Part shown: positions 1 to 12,157 of the stretch, piece after piece
Layout of the letters: the number at the start of each line of letters is the position of its first letter
Position numbering within the stretch: the first letter of the stretch is position 1
Source of the DNA: Sapria himalayana
Taxonomy: Eukaryota > Streptophyta > Magnoliopsida > Malpighiales > Rafflesiaceae
NCBI GenBank assembly: GCA_029783825.1
Contig: JAREIK010002450.1
Span: 3,031,022 to 3,095,021, forward strand
Direction: 5' to 3'
Length of the DNA stretch: 64,000 nt
Notes under the pieces: generated by a model
Told to the model about the DNA's origin: nothing
The model's database searches: none
What the model saw: only the letters and a program-made list of their open reading frames with translations
Translations under genes and position numbers: made by a program

Positions 1-2487
1 ATAAAGTTGGTCTTCAAAAAAGTGTATATCTATAGAGTTGAACATTTTCTTTGTAATGGGGCAAATAGTAATTTTATCCCTTTTTGTTGGATGAGTAGTC
101 AATAAGGATGCACTTTGTAACACTAGCATCAAGCTTGCTTTAGTTTGGTGAATGATCATTAACAAACACAGTGCACCTGAAGACCTTAAGTGGAAGTTGG
201 GACACACGATGTGAGCATGGATAGGTTTTTAGAGAATTTGCATTGGAGTCTTGAATTTGAGAACTCATGAGGGCATTCTATTTATAAGATATGTCGAGGT
301 GAAGATTGCATTGCCCCATAATCTTTTTGTGACATGGGAGGCAAACAATAAGGAGCGAGCTACCTCTAGAAGATGGCAATTTTTATGTTTTGCCACACCA
401 TTTTGTATTGGTGTGTCCACTCATGAGCTTTGATAAACAATTCTGCTAGATTCTAAGTAAGGGCCAAGAATAGAGTTGAAGAAATTGCTAGCATTATCTC
501 GAACTGGAACATTAGTTTGGAATTGATTTCAGATCTTTTTATGGAAAGATTGTAAAATATAACTGGTTTCAGATTTATCTTTCGTAAGGAAAGTCCAACT
601 TACTCTAGTATGATTGCTAATCATTAATAAATGCCATTGTCCTGCAATAATATTTTAATTTCTTGATGGTCCTCAAATGACTCTTTGAATGAAATAAAAA
701 GGCTGAGATGGTTTATAATTTTTTGGTGCACAGTGACTTCGAGTATGCTTAGATATTTGACAAATATGGCACTGGAAAAATTGAGGATTTTTATTTATGA
801 ATAGTGATGGAAAAAGATATGCGAGATACAAGAATTTTGGATTTCTTAAATGCTAGTGCCATAACATGATTATTCTATCCTTAAAAATGACTCGCTGACT
901 CAACACCACTAATAGAGCAACGCCATGTGGACTGTTCTGCACTTCGGATAAATAGGAAAATTTTTCACCTTGAGAAAGTATAAGTCCGCACTTAACCTAG
1001 CATTGTCAATCATCTTTCCCGATTCCAAGCCCTGAAAAAATGCAAGAGTTGGCAGCAAGCACAATCTCACAATTTAATTCTCTATTTAGTTTGATTACAG
1101 AGACTAAATTACTGTCAAGTTTGGGCACAAATGGGATAGATTTCAAAATAAAAGCTGGGGAGATGTAAACAATTCCACATCCAGCAACTTTGGAACATGC
1201 GCCATCAGCTTTTGGGTGGTGAGATTTTATAACATGGATTATAGGATGAAAATAGTAATATCGTGTGCCATGTGGTCAGAGGCATCAGAATATACAATCC
1301 AAGAGTTTGGGGATGATTGAGTGATATGAAGGGCAAGTGGATTGTCGCCTTCATGAGAAACTCCTCTTGAACCAATGGTTGTAGAAGTAAATGACTGGCT
1401 GACCTTGTTGAATAATTGTTGAAGCATATCAATTTGGTCCTTGGTGAAAGGAGCTAGACTTGAGTTTTTCTCTCCTTCATTTGGCCACACTATATCCTCG
1501 ACTTTCGGCATTGATTTATTGGCTCCTATCTGCAGGTTTACCATGTAACTTCAAGAAAGTCTCTCTAACATGCCCTGGCTTCTGGCAATGGTCACGCCAA
1601 GATCTACCTTATCGAGCCTTACCATCTTCATGAGTTTGTTGTGATCCACAAACAGCAAGGCCTGTTGGATTTGTTAGGTTCTCTTTGTGAGTTGTAAGGG
1701 CTGATCCTTTTGGAGTGGGAGGCATCTCAAATGTTCCTAACATGATCTGTTGATGACTTTCTTCCCTACGAACTTTGGAAAAAATTCTTTGAAGGCTCGG
1801 TAGGGGTTTGGTGCCTAGTATTCTGTGATGAACCCTTATCAAGTAATTTATTGAGGCCCATGAGCCACTTAAATACCCATTTTAATTCTATAATCTTCCA
1901 AAATTGAGTATTGTCATCAGGGCAATCCCATTCATAGGATTCACATATGTCCAGTTGTTGCCAATGTGAAGAGAGGGTGGTGAAGTATGTTGTGATTGAA
2001 GCCAATACTCATCCTGTCGAAGATCATGAAGAATGTTTTAAATGTGAAAGAGTTGTGCAGTATTGTCTTTGCTGGAAAAAGTGCCTCGAGCTGCATAACT
2101 GAGTTGTTTTCAGCTTGCCAGATTGAACTCTGGATCATTAGAATTGGGCTGAGTAATAGTGCCACTGAAATAGTCTTTTTGTCCTCAACCACAAATGAAC
2201 ATCATCACTGATTGAGACCATTGAAGATATTTATGACCTGTTATTTCAGATTGATCACAAGAATCAGGCAGCTTTCAGTGGAGATCTAAGCATTTTGATT
2301 TGGAATATGAGAGTTCTAGTTGGGTGAGGTATCACTTATAGAAGAGGTTTGCTCCATTTCAGCCATGAGGACTTGAAGGGATGGATTAATTCTGGACTGA
2401 TTTGGACTAAAAAGAAAAATTGATAAGCAGGAAAAAAAAACTTCAAGGAGATAGGATGAATTGTCAATAGGACGAGGCCAAAAACCT
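1..2487 (-). pseudogene. Copia retrotransposon gag-pol remnant, cut by the window edge
   Basis: Read on the reverse strand, this is a broken Copia polyprotein. A gag segment lies at about 2190-1560, including LPSLQRIFSKVRREESHQQ, which is typical of plant Copia gag. The protease region is near 1301-1269, where the expected WI(V/I)DSGASDHM reads WIVYSDASDHM, so the catalytic Asp and Gly are gone. An HHCC-like segment with CHICQISKHTRSHC is near 770. The integrase core runs from about 700 to 300. The second integrase Asp is kept in an RDNA context, but the third acidic residue of the GVAERKN motif is Lys (codon 388-390). Many in-frame stops and frame changes are present. The element is inactive, and its 3' part lies left of the window. 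Confidence 0.85.
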
Positions 2488-2499
2488 GCTCTGATACCA
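2488..2499 (-). other. Copia primer-binding site
   Basis: The reverse strand reads TGGTATCAGAGC, the standard plant Copia site complementary to the 3' end of initiator methionine tRNA. It directly abuts the LTR end on its right, which fixes the element's orientation and LTR boundary. Confidence 0.9.
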
Positions 2500-2728
2500 T
2501 GAAGAATTTATCAAAACTTTTTCCTCTTAACTTTATTAGCAATATGATGGATACATATATACACAGAGAGGATTACTTTACAATTGTATACAATTATATT
2601 TTACAGCTATGATCACTTTACAGCTGAATGATAAAATAAAATTAATTTTACATAATAATTCTCTCTTTACATAATAATCACTTTACATAATAATGCTAAT
2701 GGACAATATTGTTGCCATAATTCTGACA
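2500..2728 (-). repeat. 5' LTR of the reverse-strand Copia element
   Basis: The inner boundary is set by the adjacent primer-binding site, where the LTR ends in TTCTTCA on the reverse strand. The outer end is chosen at TGTCAGAATTATGG, giving about 229 bp with TG..CA termini. An alternative outer end about 16 bp further right (TGTAGTGCC) cannot be excluded. The partner LTR is outside the window. Confidence 0.65.
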
Positions 2729-4110
2729 ATGGTCGGCACTACAATTGGCAGTGGAGATCCCTCATTTTTCTTTTGTTGCCTATGCATTTTTTAGGTTGTG
2801 TGGTGATAATTTTTTGTGGTATTAGATTTCAATTGGGTTGAAAACTAATTCAATTATTGTGGGAACCCTAATTTCCTAAATCTTAGCAAATTTATATTTT
2901 TAGGATTTTGGATTGATGAAACCTTAAATTTAATTGGCAGCTGGATTTTGAAATAATGATATGGTGTCAATATGCATACAAGAGATATATCATTCATAAT
3001 GCACTTATTGTTGGAAACATGATCACACCAGAGGTAATTATTGGATATTATTTTCAGATTGAAGATCTGGAGTTTTATTCAGTACTAAGAAAGATTAATT
3101 GACTATCAGAGCTATTGATAGGTACTCAATGAATTCACCTACAATAATATTTATACTTACGGGAGGCAAATGTATAAAATACATCTTTAAGGTAGCATTC
3201 AATTATTTCATTCTTTTATGTATTACATGCTTTAATTTTTTTTTCATATCTAACTCTTGGATCTCTGATACATGAGCCAATAGTTATGTTGCATGTAATC
3301 ATACTTTATTTAAATATATTTGTTTGTTATTCTAAAAATATTATAGTAGCTCATGAAAAATATTGAATATTATAGTATTTAGCTTAAATTTTTGTTACTT
3401 CCTTGTGTTGTATTTGTTATTCATTATATTATTAGTTTATTCTCTATGAATTATCTTTTTAAACAACTTAAAGTGACTTTATTTTTTACTTCCATAAATA
3501 TTTATTTGAAGAATTAGGAATTTTGAGGAAGATTTTATTTGTGATTGAGCATGGTGCATTGCATGTTAGGATTGACTCACTTCTAAAGCTACAACTTGTG
3601 TTAAATGTTGTGACTTGAACCATGAAGTCGTGACTTGAACGAAGTTGCTACATATTTTTATGGTTGCGATTGAATGAATGTGTATTCGGTGTTGCAATGC
3701 AAATTATGAATTTGCAACCTAAATGAAATTGTAGCTCAGTTTTTTGGTGTTGCGACTTGAATAAAGTTAATATTATGTATTTGGTATTGCAATATGAATT
3801 TTTAAGTTGCAACTCAAATGAAGATGCGATCTTATTTTATAATGTTATGATTTGAATGAAGTTAAACTATTTGTTTGGTATCATGACTTGAATCGTGAAG
3901 TCATGATGCTGTTTTTTGTTGTTTTGACTTGAATGAAATTAAGAGTTATATTGAGTTACAATTTTTTTTGGGTTATTAATAATGAATGATTTAAAGATTC
4001 AAGTTGTGATAATGTTTTTAGTGTTGTGACATGGAAATTGGATGTTATGACCTATATCTTAAGTTTAAAGAGATTTTTTTTATTTTTTTTAAGTAATTTG
4101 TAAATTTAAT
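2729..4110 (+). pseudogene. Decayed Copia fragment with protease-region remnant
   Basis: This is AT-rich, heavily mutated sequence. It parallels stretches near 13000-13560, 14900-15250 and 58250-58800, which are other copies of the same short-LTR Copia family. Near 3258 the + strand reads WISDT-stop-ANSYVAC, aligning with the protease motif WIIDSGASSHMTG with the Gly codon turned into a stop. From about 3590 to 4060 there are loose repeats of GTTGTGACTTGAATGAAGTT-like phrases with no clear reading frame. No gene is intact. Confidence 0.45.
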
Positions 4111-4117
4111 AGAACGC

Positions 4118-4490
4118 AAAGTTTTAAAAGGCGAAAGCGTAAGGCGAGGCGTTTTAGTATTTATGGGGCGAGGCGCAAGCCTCGAGGCGTTGAGGCGTAA
4201 GTTTTTTGAACCTCACAATATATAATTAATTAATATTCTAAAATATATAAAATAAAATAAAATAAAATAAAATAACATAAATAAAAACATGAAAATAATT
4301 CATTAGGATTATTTAAAAACATAACCAAGTCATGAAATAAGAAGTAGAGTAAATTGTTTTAAGTTAAATCCTCCTCTCTAAGGTCATCATCATCTTCATC
4401 CAATATATCAAAAGTTGGAAAATATCCACTATCATGTAACCCCATTTCATGTAAATCTTCATCTTCATCAACAATTTTCTTAGGTTCTAT
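4118..4490 (-). mobile_element. Fragment of a DUF659-type hAT element, 3' end
   Basis: The left part (AAAGTTTTAAAAGGCG followed by repeated GAGGCG/AGGCGT) resembles the ends of the small hAT element at 9609-9991 and the right end near 27010. To its right, the reverse strand encodes an acidic tail (VDEDEDLHEMGL ... FDILDEDDDD) of the kind that ends these transposases. The order of tail then terminal repeat matches the larger element at 22950-27015. No target duplication was identified. Confidence 0.45.
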
Positions 4491-4860
4491 TAGAACCTAA
4501 GGAAATAGAAAAAGAGTTACAGCATTGTGATATATTGTAAGAATCTTAGAGTATAGTGGAAAGTTTTTTTTTGTAATTGTGTTATTTCTTCACTCCCCAA
4601 CAATTTCTCTTATGCATGAAAATTTGTTTCTTTTTTTTTTGAGATCCTAAATTATATTTCATAGATAATTGTGGATTCTTGTAATTGATATTGAGGCATA
4701 TTTGATATCAGTCGTGACCTAGAATCTGATATTGAAGTGGGTCCATGACTTAGATTTGCTATCTCTTTTTTTAAGAATAAAAAAATAGATATATTAATTA
4801 TGTCATCCCTTAAAGTAAATATATAAAATTAAAAAAAAAACTTTAAAAATTTTATATATA
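4491..4860. other. AT-rich stretch, nothing recognised
   Basis: Low-complexity A/T-rich sequence with poly-T and poly-A runs. I see no coding frame, RNA gene or element end. Confidence 0.4.
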
Positions 4861-4879
4861 AAAATATTCAAGTCTCATG

Positions 4880-5034
4880 CGATCTTTTTGAGTCGAGTTA
4901 CGAGTTACTCGACTAGTTAATATTTTGAGTCGTGCCCGAGCTCGAATCGAGCTCACAAGTCAATTTTTGAATGAGTTTTGACCTAATTGAGTTTGAATTG
5001 TTCGTGAGTTGTTTCATCTCATTAGCACCCCTAG
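4880..5034. mobile_element. End fragment of a MITE-like element (CTAGGGGTG terminus)
   Basis: The sequence contains the GAGCTCGAATCGAGCTC palindrome and ends in CATTAGCACCCCTAG, the complement of a TAGGGGTGCTAATG-type terminus common on plant non-autonomous elements. Only this end is visible and the opposite terminus was not found. Confidence 0.35.
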
Positions 5035-6640
5035 TTGCGGCATTGGATGACATAGCATTGGATGTCGTGGCATTAAATGTCATGATGTTGGGTAGCATGA
5101 TTTTAGATATCACAACTTTATCAATCACAACTTTGTTTTCTGCTTTAGCCCTTACTTTAAACTTCTCTTTTATTTTTTGTTTTTATAATTCTTTTCTATT
5201 GATGAGTATTATTGATATGCATCTATTTGAATTTGTCTTGGTATTACTTGATAATTCATTGACATTTTTCTCATCCATCATTAGTGCTAGTTACTCAATT
5301 TGATTGTCATTAGTCTTTATCATGATATTCGTGTGATCTAGTATTATTTCCAATCATTCTATTTACTTCTCTTGTACATCATTTATTCTCTCTAACTTTG
5401 TAAGTAGCATAATAATGCTCTTTTCAAATGATGATTTTTCTACTCCATTTTAGTTGTTGTAGTTGAAACTTGAAGCTATTTGTATTTGGTATTTCATTGA
5501 GTTATTTTTAAAATATTTTTGATATTGTCCTATATTCTGTTGCATATTTTTATGGTTTTCATATAATAATTTTTTATGATTTATCATGTCTAGATGGTAA
5601 TCTGTAAGGTAATTATTGTTGGGTCTGAATACGTATTATCTATTCTACAAAATATTAATTTTCTCAACTTAATAAATTGAGTCAAAATTTATAACTTCTT
5701 GTTGTTGTAAAATAACATTTATCCCATATTAGGTATTTTGTCATATCGAACTCTAAACTTATGGAAAAATGCATGAAGATTTGTCACAATCACTGGTAAT
5801 CTATCAAACTAAAATATTTTAGTTTGTTTCTTTTTACTTGCTCTTTCGTTTGGAGTTTAGTAGTTGTTATCGGTTAGTTTTTCAAATTAAAAATGAGTCA
5901 CCTCAGATTACTTGTTCATGATCGAACTATCCGAGATTGTAATAATTGTATACCTCATAATGTAGTTCAAACTGTTATAGAATGTTTGAGCTTGGAATTA
6001 TAATTAAAATTCATGTTGATATTTTTTTGCTAGATCTTTGAATCGGTCATAAGTATCATATAATATCTCATGCTCCCAGTTTAAATTAGGTTATTTTTCT
6101 TCATGTGATATAATTTGATGTAAAATAACTTTGTTCAGAAAAACTTGTACAAATTCATCAAAAACTTTCAATGGATCATCTAAATATGCAATGAAATTAT
6201 TTCTCTGCCATATCTCAAAGAAATGAGAAAAGTTGTAATTTTATTATATTGAGCTAATTTTATTCATCTTAATGATGTTGCATAACTTTAAGAAAGCTAT
6301 GATGTGAATATTCGTATCTTCTGAAAATTCTCAACTATATTGATGTTGTTGCAATATGTCTATAAGAGTTGGTTTCAACTCAAAATAGTTTGTATATATT
6401 GGTTCCATCCAAATCACAAAGTAGCCATCCATTACTGTTGATCTCCAATAATCTCATAAGGTTTGGTAAAGAATAAATTATTGAATAGCTTGTTTTGCAT
6501 CTCCTTGGTTATTCTCATTACTTTTATTATCCTTGATATTTATTCTCTCATTTCTTTGTCTAAATATCTTCTTGTTCACTTTATTTTTGAGTCTAGAAAT
6601 CCTGACTTAGTCCTAGATCTTTAGTTTATAAATTATCATG
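5035..6640 (-). pseudogene. Gypsy (Athila-like) gag remnant
   Basis: On the reverse strand, broken frames align with the gag of Athila/Tat-type Gypsy elements. Segments include FELKPTLIDMLQQHQY, then HIIAFLKLCNIIKMN, DDPLKVFDEFVQVFL, ILYDTYDRFKDLAKK, and near 5300 the linker TNDNQIE-stop-LALMMDEKNVN followed by an LRSGKEL-like stretch. Stops and shifts are frequent. This is the only Gypsy sequence I can support in the window. Neither LTR nor the pol genes are identified. Confidence 0.6.
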
Positions 6641-7790
6641 GCTACAAAAAAAAAATAAAACAAATCATAAACACTAACAAACACAAAACAAAAATAGTTA
6701 TCTATTCAACTATATACATACTTATTTTTTTTCAAAAATAGTTATGTCAACTCAAGTTGATCAATCAAATTAAAAATAATTTTGATAATAATATCAAAAT
6801 TTTATTATGATTTTGTTATAATATTAAAACTTATTTTTTAGAGTATTACTCCAAAATATAATTGGATTATTAGATATATTCAATAGAAATCTGCCAGTAT
6901 ACAAGTTTTACAATTATAAGTAATAAATTGGACATAAATCTAGATATCTATAGGAATTGTATGTGCAGTTTGACCTACCAATATTGAATGAACAACTATT
7001 CGAGTTGAGAAAATAAACTTAAGTTTTTGATTAATACTCAAATTTTAGGGTTGATTTAATTTCTTTTGTACAATGAGTTTTTTTTTTTACTATTAGGATG
7101 ATGTTATGATTGATCGTTAGACAAAGAGTATGATAATATGGATTTCCCCCTTTGTCCACTTGGCATTCAAGGTGATTGTCAATCTTGGATTGGCATTACA
7201 AAGATTATTTTTGTGTAGTTGTATTTTTGTTATTTTTTCACCGAAACTATATATTACTCTGTTCACGAGTTATTTATATTTTAATTTCTTTTAAGCAAAA
7301 TGTTAATTATCTTTTATGATTAATTTTAAGTATGTATTTATATTCTCCAATCATAGTTATAATAAAAGATTTGATATAATATGATATTGTGTTTGAGTTT
7401 TCAGCTTTATAAGTATCATATTTATATCAATTAATATATATCAATCTAATAATTGTATATATATAAGACATATAAGAGGAAATAATCGCATTTATATCAT
7501 CATCTTATTAAACATATCTTATTGCATGTGTTTCATAACTTACTAACATCCACCACATTGATACATTCAAAACATGATTGACACATTATGATAAAATCTA
7601 TGCGTTAGATGTTATACATAATCTTTATATCATCTGAATGTTTATTTTTCTCAAATATACATAATAGAATGATCATAGATTCATTTATTCTTTTAGTTTC
7701 GTGCTCGTCATACTAATATCAATTAAATTTGAATAAATCTAGAATTTTTGAGAGACTATTTAGTTTGTCTCATGGAAATTTAGATGTGCT
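6641..7790. other. AT-rich spacer, nothing recognised
   Basis: The sequence may include the Gypsy leader or LTR, since it lies upstream of the reverse-strand gag. I could not pair it with a second LTR or read a primer-binding site. No supported gene. Confidence 0.4.
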
Positions 7791-9530
7791 TGTTTTATAT
7801 TTTATCAATCTCTAAGATGAGACAAGTTCGCATCTCGTGCCTTATGTATTGCTATCCTCAGATACTTGAGTACCCAATGAAGATATAATTTTTTTGTAAC
7901 CAGAAACTAATAGGAATTTACCATGTGTTGGCATTATCTTTATTAACACGGACTCTTTTTTTTAATGAACATAAGAAGATCAGGAGTTCATAAATTATAT
8001 TTAGATTCATTAATTTTTTGTCTTACCTATTATGCTGCCTGGACTACGAGTTAGTAGTGAGAGTTACCTGGTGATTACATTTAAACATATTGATATTTAA
8101 TTTGATGTTACTCTTAGGAAGTTATTGTACCTACTAAGAGCAAAAATAATTTTGATTCTAGAGAATGAAGTTTCTTGAGATGAAAAATCTTTTTCAAGCC
8201 TAGATGATATAGTAGTTTATGAGTCTTCCTAAGTATAAATTAATTTTGAGTCAATAGCTAGGAGACTTGATCGCTCAAGATTTGGAGTTTATACTAGGAG
8301 AGAGCGACATACTCAGTCTACTTAGATTAGAGACGAGTCTACTAAGGATCAAGATAATCGTACGACCAACCACTTAATCTTGGCCTTCTAATTGTTCTCT
8401 AGAAGAGACATATAAGCTATGCTCAACTCTCAATGTCATATTTTTTTATTGTATTATCACATTATTAATTTTTTTGTTTCTTTTATTTTTTTTTGATAGT
8501 TATAGGATATCCAAGTCTTATTCTTGTGACCATGATGACTTTAATATAATTTTTTATTTTTCTTGTATTATCTCATAGTTAGATAATACATCAACTAGAC
8601 ACAAAGAATGTATTTATTCATGATGACTTTGTGGAGTAGGTATTTATGGAGCAACCTCATGAGCTTTGAACAACACAGTTAGATATAATTTATAGATTGG
8701 TGAACTCATTGTCTGACCCAAAACAATCATTGAGAGTTAGGTTTGTGAGATTTGTATAACTATTCATCTCGTTTGGGTTAAGTATGTGTATTATTTATTT
8801 TTCTTATTTTTTTGAATGAGATTTAATGACAGAATGATTTTGTTGATTATTTACATGGATAATATTATGTTTATGAGAGATGATGAGTTGGTAATAACCA
8901 ACCTTAATAAGTACTTTTAGTAATAGTTTCAGACAAAGGATTTTAGGAGACTTATATATTTATTTTTTAGCGATGACGTATTCTATGAGTAATATCATCT
9001 TATTAGAGAGAAAATATATACTTAATATTTTTGTAGTATTTTTGGTTTGTGTTCTAATAGATATTCCTATTAACCCAATAATAATTTTATTTTTGATATG
9101 ATATCTCTTAGTTATTCTATTATTTATAGTAAAATTATAGGATAAATTTACTATCTAATTATGATTTGATTAGATATAATTATTATGGTGAATAAATTTA
9201 CTATTTTTGTACTTACATAATTAGTATAATTAGTCATTTCTTAGATTTTTCTTTGTAATTTTATATTGAAGTTGCTCTTTGCATATCGAGGTATGTTAAT
9301 AATTCTTCAGAACTTTTGATCTCTTTTAGACATCATAGATACTTGTAGTTGACCGAATATCCTAATTTAAGTTGGGTGAAATAACCAATAACTGAAAGAA
9401 TAAAATAATCTACTACTATTTTAGAAATGAATTTTATATACTTTTTTTTAGTAAATATAATTATTATGGTGAATAAACCTTGTGAGTACTCATGAATAAC
9501 TATGATAATTATTCTATTTCTCAATATTCT
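7791..9530 (+). pseudogene. Decayed Copia: integrase tail, reverse transcriptase, start of RNase H
   Basis: Near 7840 the sequence parallels the Copia phrase CVFLGYS..QKGYRCY, and near 8400 a KGKRQ..-like segment. From about 8620 a decayed reverse transcriptase is visible: a DDFVE..VFMEQPHEL stretch (family HGDLEEEVYMEQPPGF), then IIYRLVNSLSDPKQS (family YGLKQSP) and a degraded YVDD region near 8850. A TKDL-like region follows near 8935 and a GYTDADW-like region near 9345. C-to-T and G-to-A changes dominate the divergence. The copy is dead and lacks clear LTRs. Confidence 0.6.
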
Positions 9531-9608
9531 ATAAAGTTCCCAGTCTTTTCTTTGAAAATAATATTCTACACATGCCTCTTGTGTGACCTATTATTTTGTA
9601 GTGTGTAC

Positions 9609-9991
9609 CATAGTTTTAAAAAGTGCAAGGTGCACCAAGACGTAAAGGTTTCTTGGAACATTGAGGTACAAGGCGCACCTAAGGCGTGAGCTTTTGTGAA
9701 GTGAAATGTGACTTTAGATGCACGTAAATTTTTATTGAATATGATTTTATTGATAAAAAAATAAATGTTTCTAATATTTAAATAAATTTTGATAAAAAAA
9801 ATAAATGAAATTATATAAATTTCAATATATAATTACAAAATTTGAGAATAAATAGTATTTTTTTTAAAAACTATAGTATATAAGGCGCGCCTCTTCAGTA
9901 AGGCGCATGCCTTGGAAGGCGAGACGCTATAGCTAGGGAGTGGTTGTGCCTTGAGCCTAGGCGTGCCTTAAGCGCGCCTTTCACAACTATG
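9609..9991. mobile_element. Non-autonomous hAT element with perfect 8-bp target duplication
   Basis: This 383-bp element begins CATAGTTTTAAAAAGTGC and ends GCGCGCCTTTCACAACTATG. Its ends form an imperfect inverted repeat, CATAGTTNT..AAANGCG. It is flanked by GTGTGTAC at 9601-9608 and again at 9992-9999. The interior is AT-rich, with GGCGCGCC/AAGGCG-rich subterminal zones on both sides. An 8-bp duplication and CA..TG ends fit the hAT superfamily. The left end resembles the inverted right end of the transposase-bearing element near 26905-27015, a plausible source of mobilising enzyme. Confidence 0.85.
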
Positions 9992-10039
9992 GTGTGTACA
10001 CCGAATTGAGTATCTATTATCTCTGTTGCTATTGCGACT

Positions 10040-10627
10040 ATCTCTCTCCATACACAGTTGACAATCAAAATGCACCAAGTTAGGGTTAATATCTGAACAT
10101 CTAGTTTTTGCTCATAATCAATTATACCAAATTAGGATTTCTGTCAAATCATAATTTTTAAAAAATTATATTTCTACCAAATTAAAATAAAATGAATAAG
10201 GATTTAAAACCCTAATTTATGTTGAAGCCACCATTCATTGCATGCATCATCATGCACTTAATGCACCATAATGGTCTTCACATACCATTTCACACTTCAT
10301 GAACCACTGTGCACTACTTGCACCAATATGCACTTTAATACCTCCCTTCCAGCATTGACGATCATATTGCACATTGTGGGCGTGCGACAAATCTAATTGG
10401 CAGTGCACATTTGTAGCATTGCGCATTTTGATATATAATTCCAGCATTGGCGACCCCATCACACATAATAGGTGTGTGGTGGACCTAATTGGCTGTGCAC
10501 AACTGTGTGATGCTTTTATCTGCTTCCAGTTTAGAAGTGCTTGCAATGTATTGGTACAATACACATGATTTTCTTTTTTAGGACTTGTAACTCTCACCCA
10601 CTTATACACACCCTTATGACCACACAA
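10040..10627 (-). other. Leader region of a reverse-strand Copia element (GTGCA-rich)
   Basis: Sequence just inside a Copia LTR, rich in GTGCA/TGCAC words. It is similar in style to 38520-38970, 39120-39580 and 56560-56740, which all lie just inside LTRs of the same family. An open frame of 125 codons occurs on the reverse strand but shows no recognised domain. Its opening appears to come from composition, so I do not call it a gene. Confidence 0.45.
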
Positions 10628-10735
10628 TAGAAATAAAAAACATAATCATACTCAATATTTAAAACAATATACATGTTACCCTTATACAACATATAAAAAT
10701 AATTGAGACAATTCACATATTAGGTGCTCTCATCA
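10628..10735 (-). repeat. Copia short LTR
   Basis: On the reverse strand it begins TGATGAGAGCACCTAATATG, matching the LTR starts at 55901 (TGATGAGAGCACCTAATATT) and the LTR at 38989-39110. The primer-binding site next to it is degraded beyond confident reading, so the inner boundary is approximate. Confidence 0.5.
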
Positions 10736-11137
10736 AAAGCATAAACTAAAATTAAAAAATAACAAAATAGTAAATCACAACATGATGCAATAACATAGCT
10801 GATGAGATTGTGATTATTTGAAGATGAAGATCATGTTGCTTATATATATATATATATATAAAATTTTACCTTATTTACTCATCTAGTAATTTGGTTATAG
10901 AGAATGTTTTTGTGATTTTTTTTTGATATTTTGTTGCTTTTATTATGTTAAATTCGTAATACTAAATATTTGAATTATTTTTTTATACTATAATTAATTC
11001 ATATAGTTGATACTTTTTTTTTGTATTTTTATTTTTGTGATTTTTTCAAGATTTTGATTTCTTGAGAATTAGTATTAAATTAATTCATGTGAATCGATTC
11101 GTAATTCAGTGATTCAGCCTTCAATTCATGTATATTT
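10736..11137. other. AT-rich spacer with a short (TA)n tract
   Basis: No coding or element signal. A (TA)n microsatellite lies at about 10842-10862. Confidence 0.5.
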
Positions 11138-11217
11138 TTGATTCTTTTAAAAAGTCAAATCGTTTATCCCTTAAATCATGAATCAGATTGTGAATCATAT
11201 AATTTTGATAATAGTGC

Positions 11218-11228
11218 ATATATGTACA

Positions 11229-11261
<33 letters not shown>

Positions 11262-11619
11262 GTATGCATAGATATGTATGTATATATGTATCCATACATA
11301 TGCATATATTTGTATTCATACATAGTTATGTGTATATACATACATATGCATGTCTATATGCATATATACGGTTGCGTAATGTATACATGTAAATATCTAT
11401 GCATATATGTACACACACACACATATACATATATTTATATATATATATTTGTATTCATACATAGTTGTGTATATACATACATATGCATGCCTATATACAT
11501 ATATACGATTGCATGATGTATACATGTAAATACATATGTATATATATGCACACACACACACATATACATGTATATGTGTGTGTGTGTGTGTATGTATATA
11601 TATATATATATATATACGA
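11218..11619. repeat. Compound TA/CA microsatellite with an internal 139-bp duplication
   Basis: Mixed TA, CATA and CA/TG simple repeats. A longer unit starting TTTGTATTCATACATAG occurs at 11309 and again at 11448, a 139-bp period. The open frames through here are repeats of Tyr, Ile and His codons and do not represent genes. Confidence 0.85.
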
Positions 11620-12038
11620 ATGAACTTGGGCAGCTCGGTCTAAGAATGAGCTTGGATACCTCCTTCCAAAAGCAAGGCAAGGTGAGGTAATGATGCCCAG
11701 GATTTATGCATGCCCATGGCACGCCTTTAATAATTATGTACTTGAGGGAGTCCTATTGCACTCCGATTAGAGAATGTTTAAATATCAAAGCTTTGTGATG
11801 AGCGTAAGACTACTCATTCCAAATAGAATCTATCCATTGATATAATTATTATAGTTAGGAAAGAGAATAAGATGCTATTTTGTCGACTATAATTATAAAA
11901 AACTCCAAGTGTACTGAAGCACCAATGTGGATACTTTTCATGAGGTGTGCCTTGGGCACTTAAGCATGTGTATTTATTTTTTCTAATATAAATATTGTAG
12001 TAGTTTTCCTTCGTTTTTTATTATTTTGCTTTTAAATA
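11620..12038. other. Spacer, nothing recognised
   Basis: Moderately complex sequence without a supported frame, terminal repeat or RNA gene. Confidence 0.4.
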
Positions 12039-12157
12039 TGAGTATATGATATGTGGATTGGCTCTACTATTTTTTTTTCTATTATATAAGTATTATTTAT
12101 TTATGAATTTTATCAATGTTATTGTATTTATAGTTTATGTATTATATTGTTCTAACA
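12039..12157 (+). repeat. 5' LTR of a short-LTR Copia element
   Basis: This 119-bp segment starts TGAGTATATGATATGTGG and ends TTGTTCTAACA, directly followed by TGGTATCTGAGAT, a near-intact methionine-tRNA primer-binding site. Internal phrases (TATTATATAAG, GTTATTGTATT) are shared with the LTR pair at 56363 and 61496. Confidence 0.65.

Noticed and set aside
2745..4060. Repeats near 3600-4060 as a third copy of the 39-bp minisatellite
   Set aside because: Phrases such as GTGACTTGAATGAAG look alike, but the spacing is irregular and no flanking sequence is shared with the two LTR arrays.
10250..10627. 125-codon reverse-strand frame as a possible gene
   Set aside because: It lies in a Copia leader rich in GTGCA words, has no domain match I can see, and similar leaders elsewhere do not keep the same protein.
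11138..11722. Tyr/Ile/His-rich frames of 84-112 codons
   Set aside because: Direct translation of TA/CA microsatellites.
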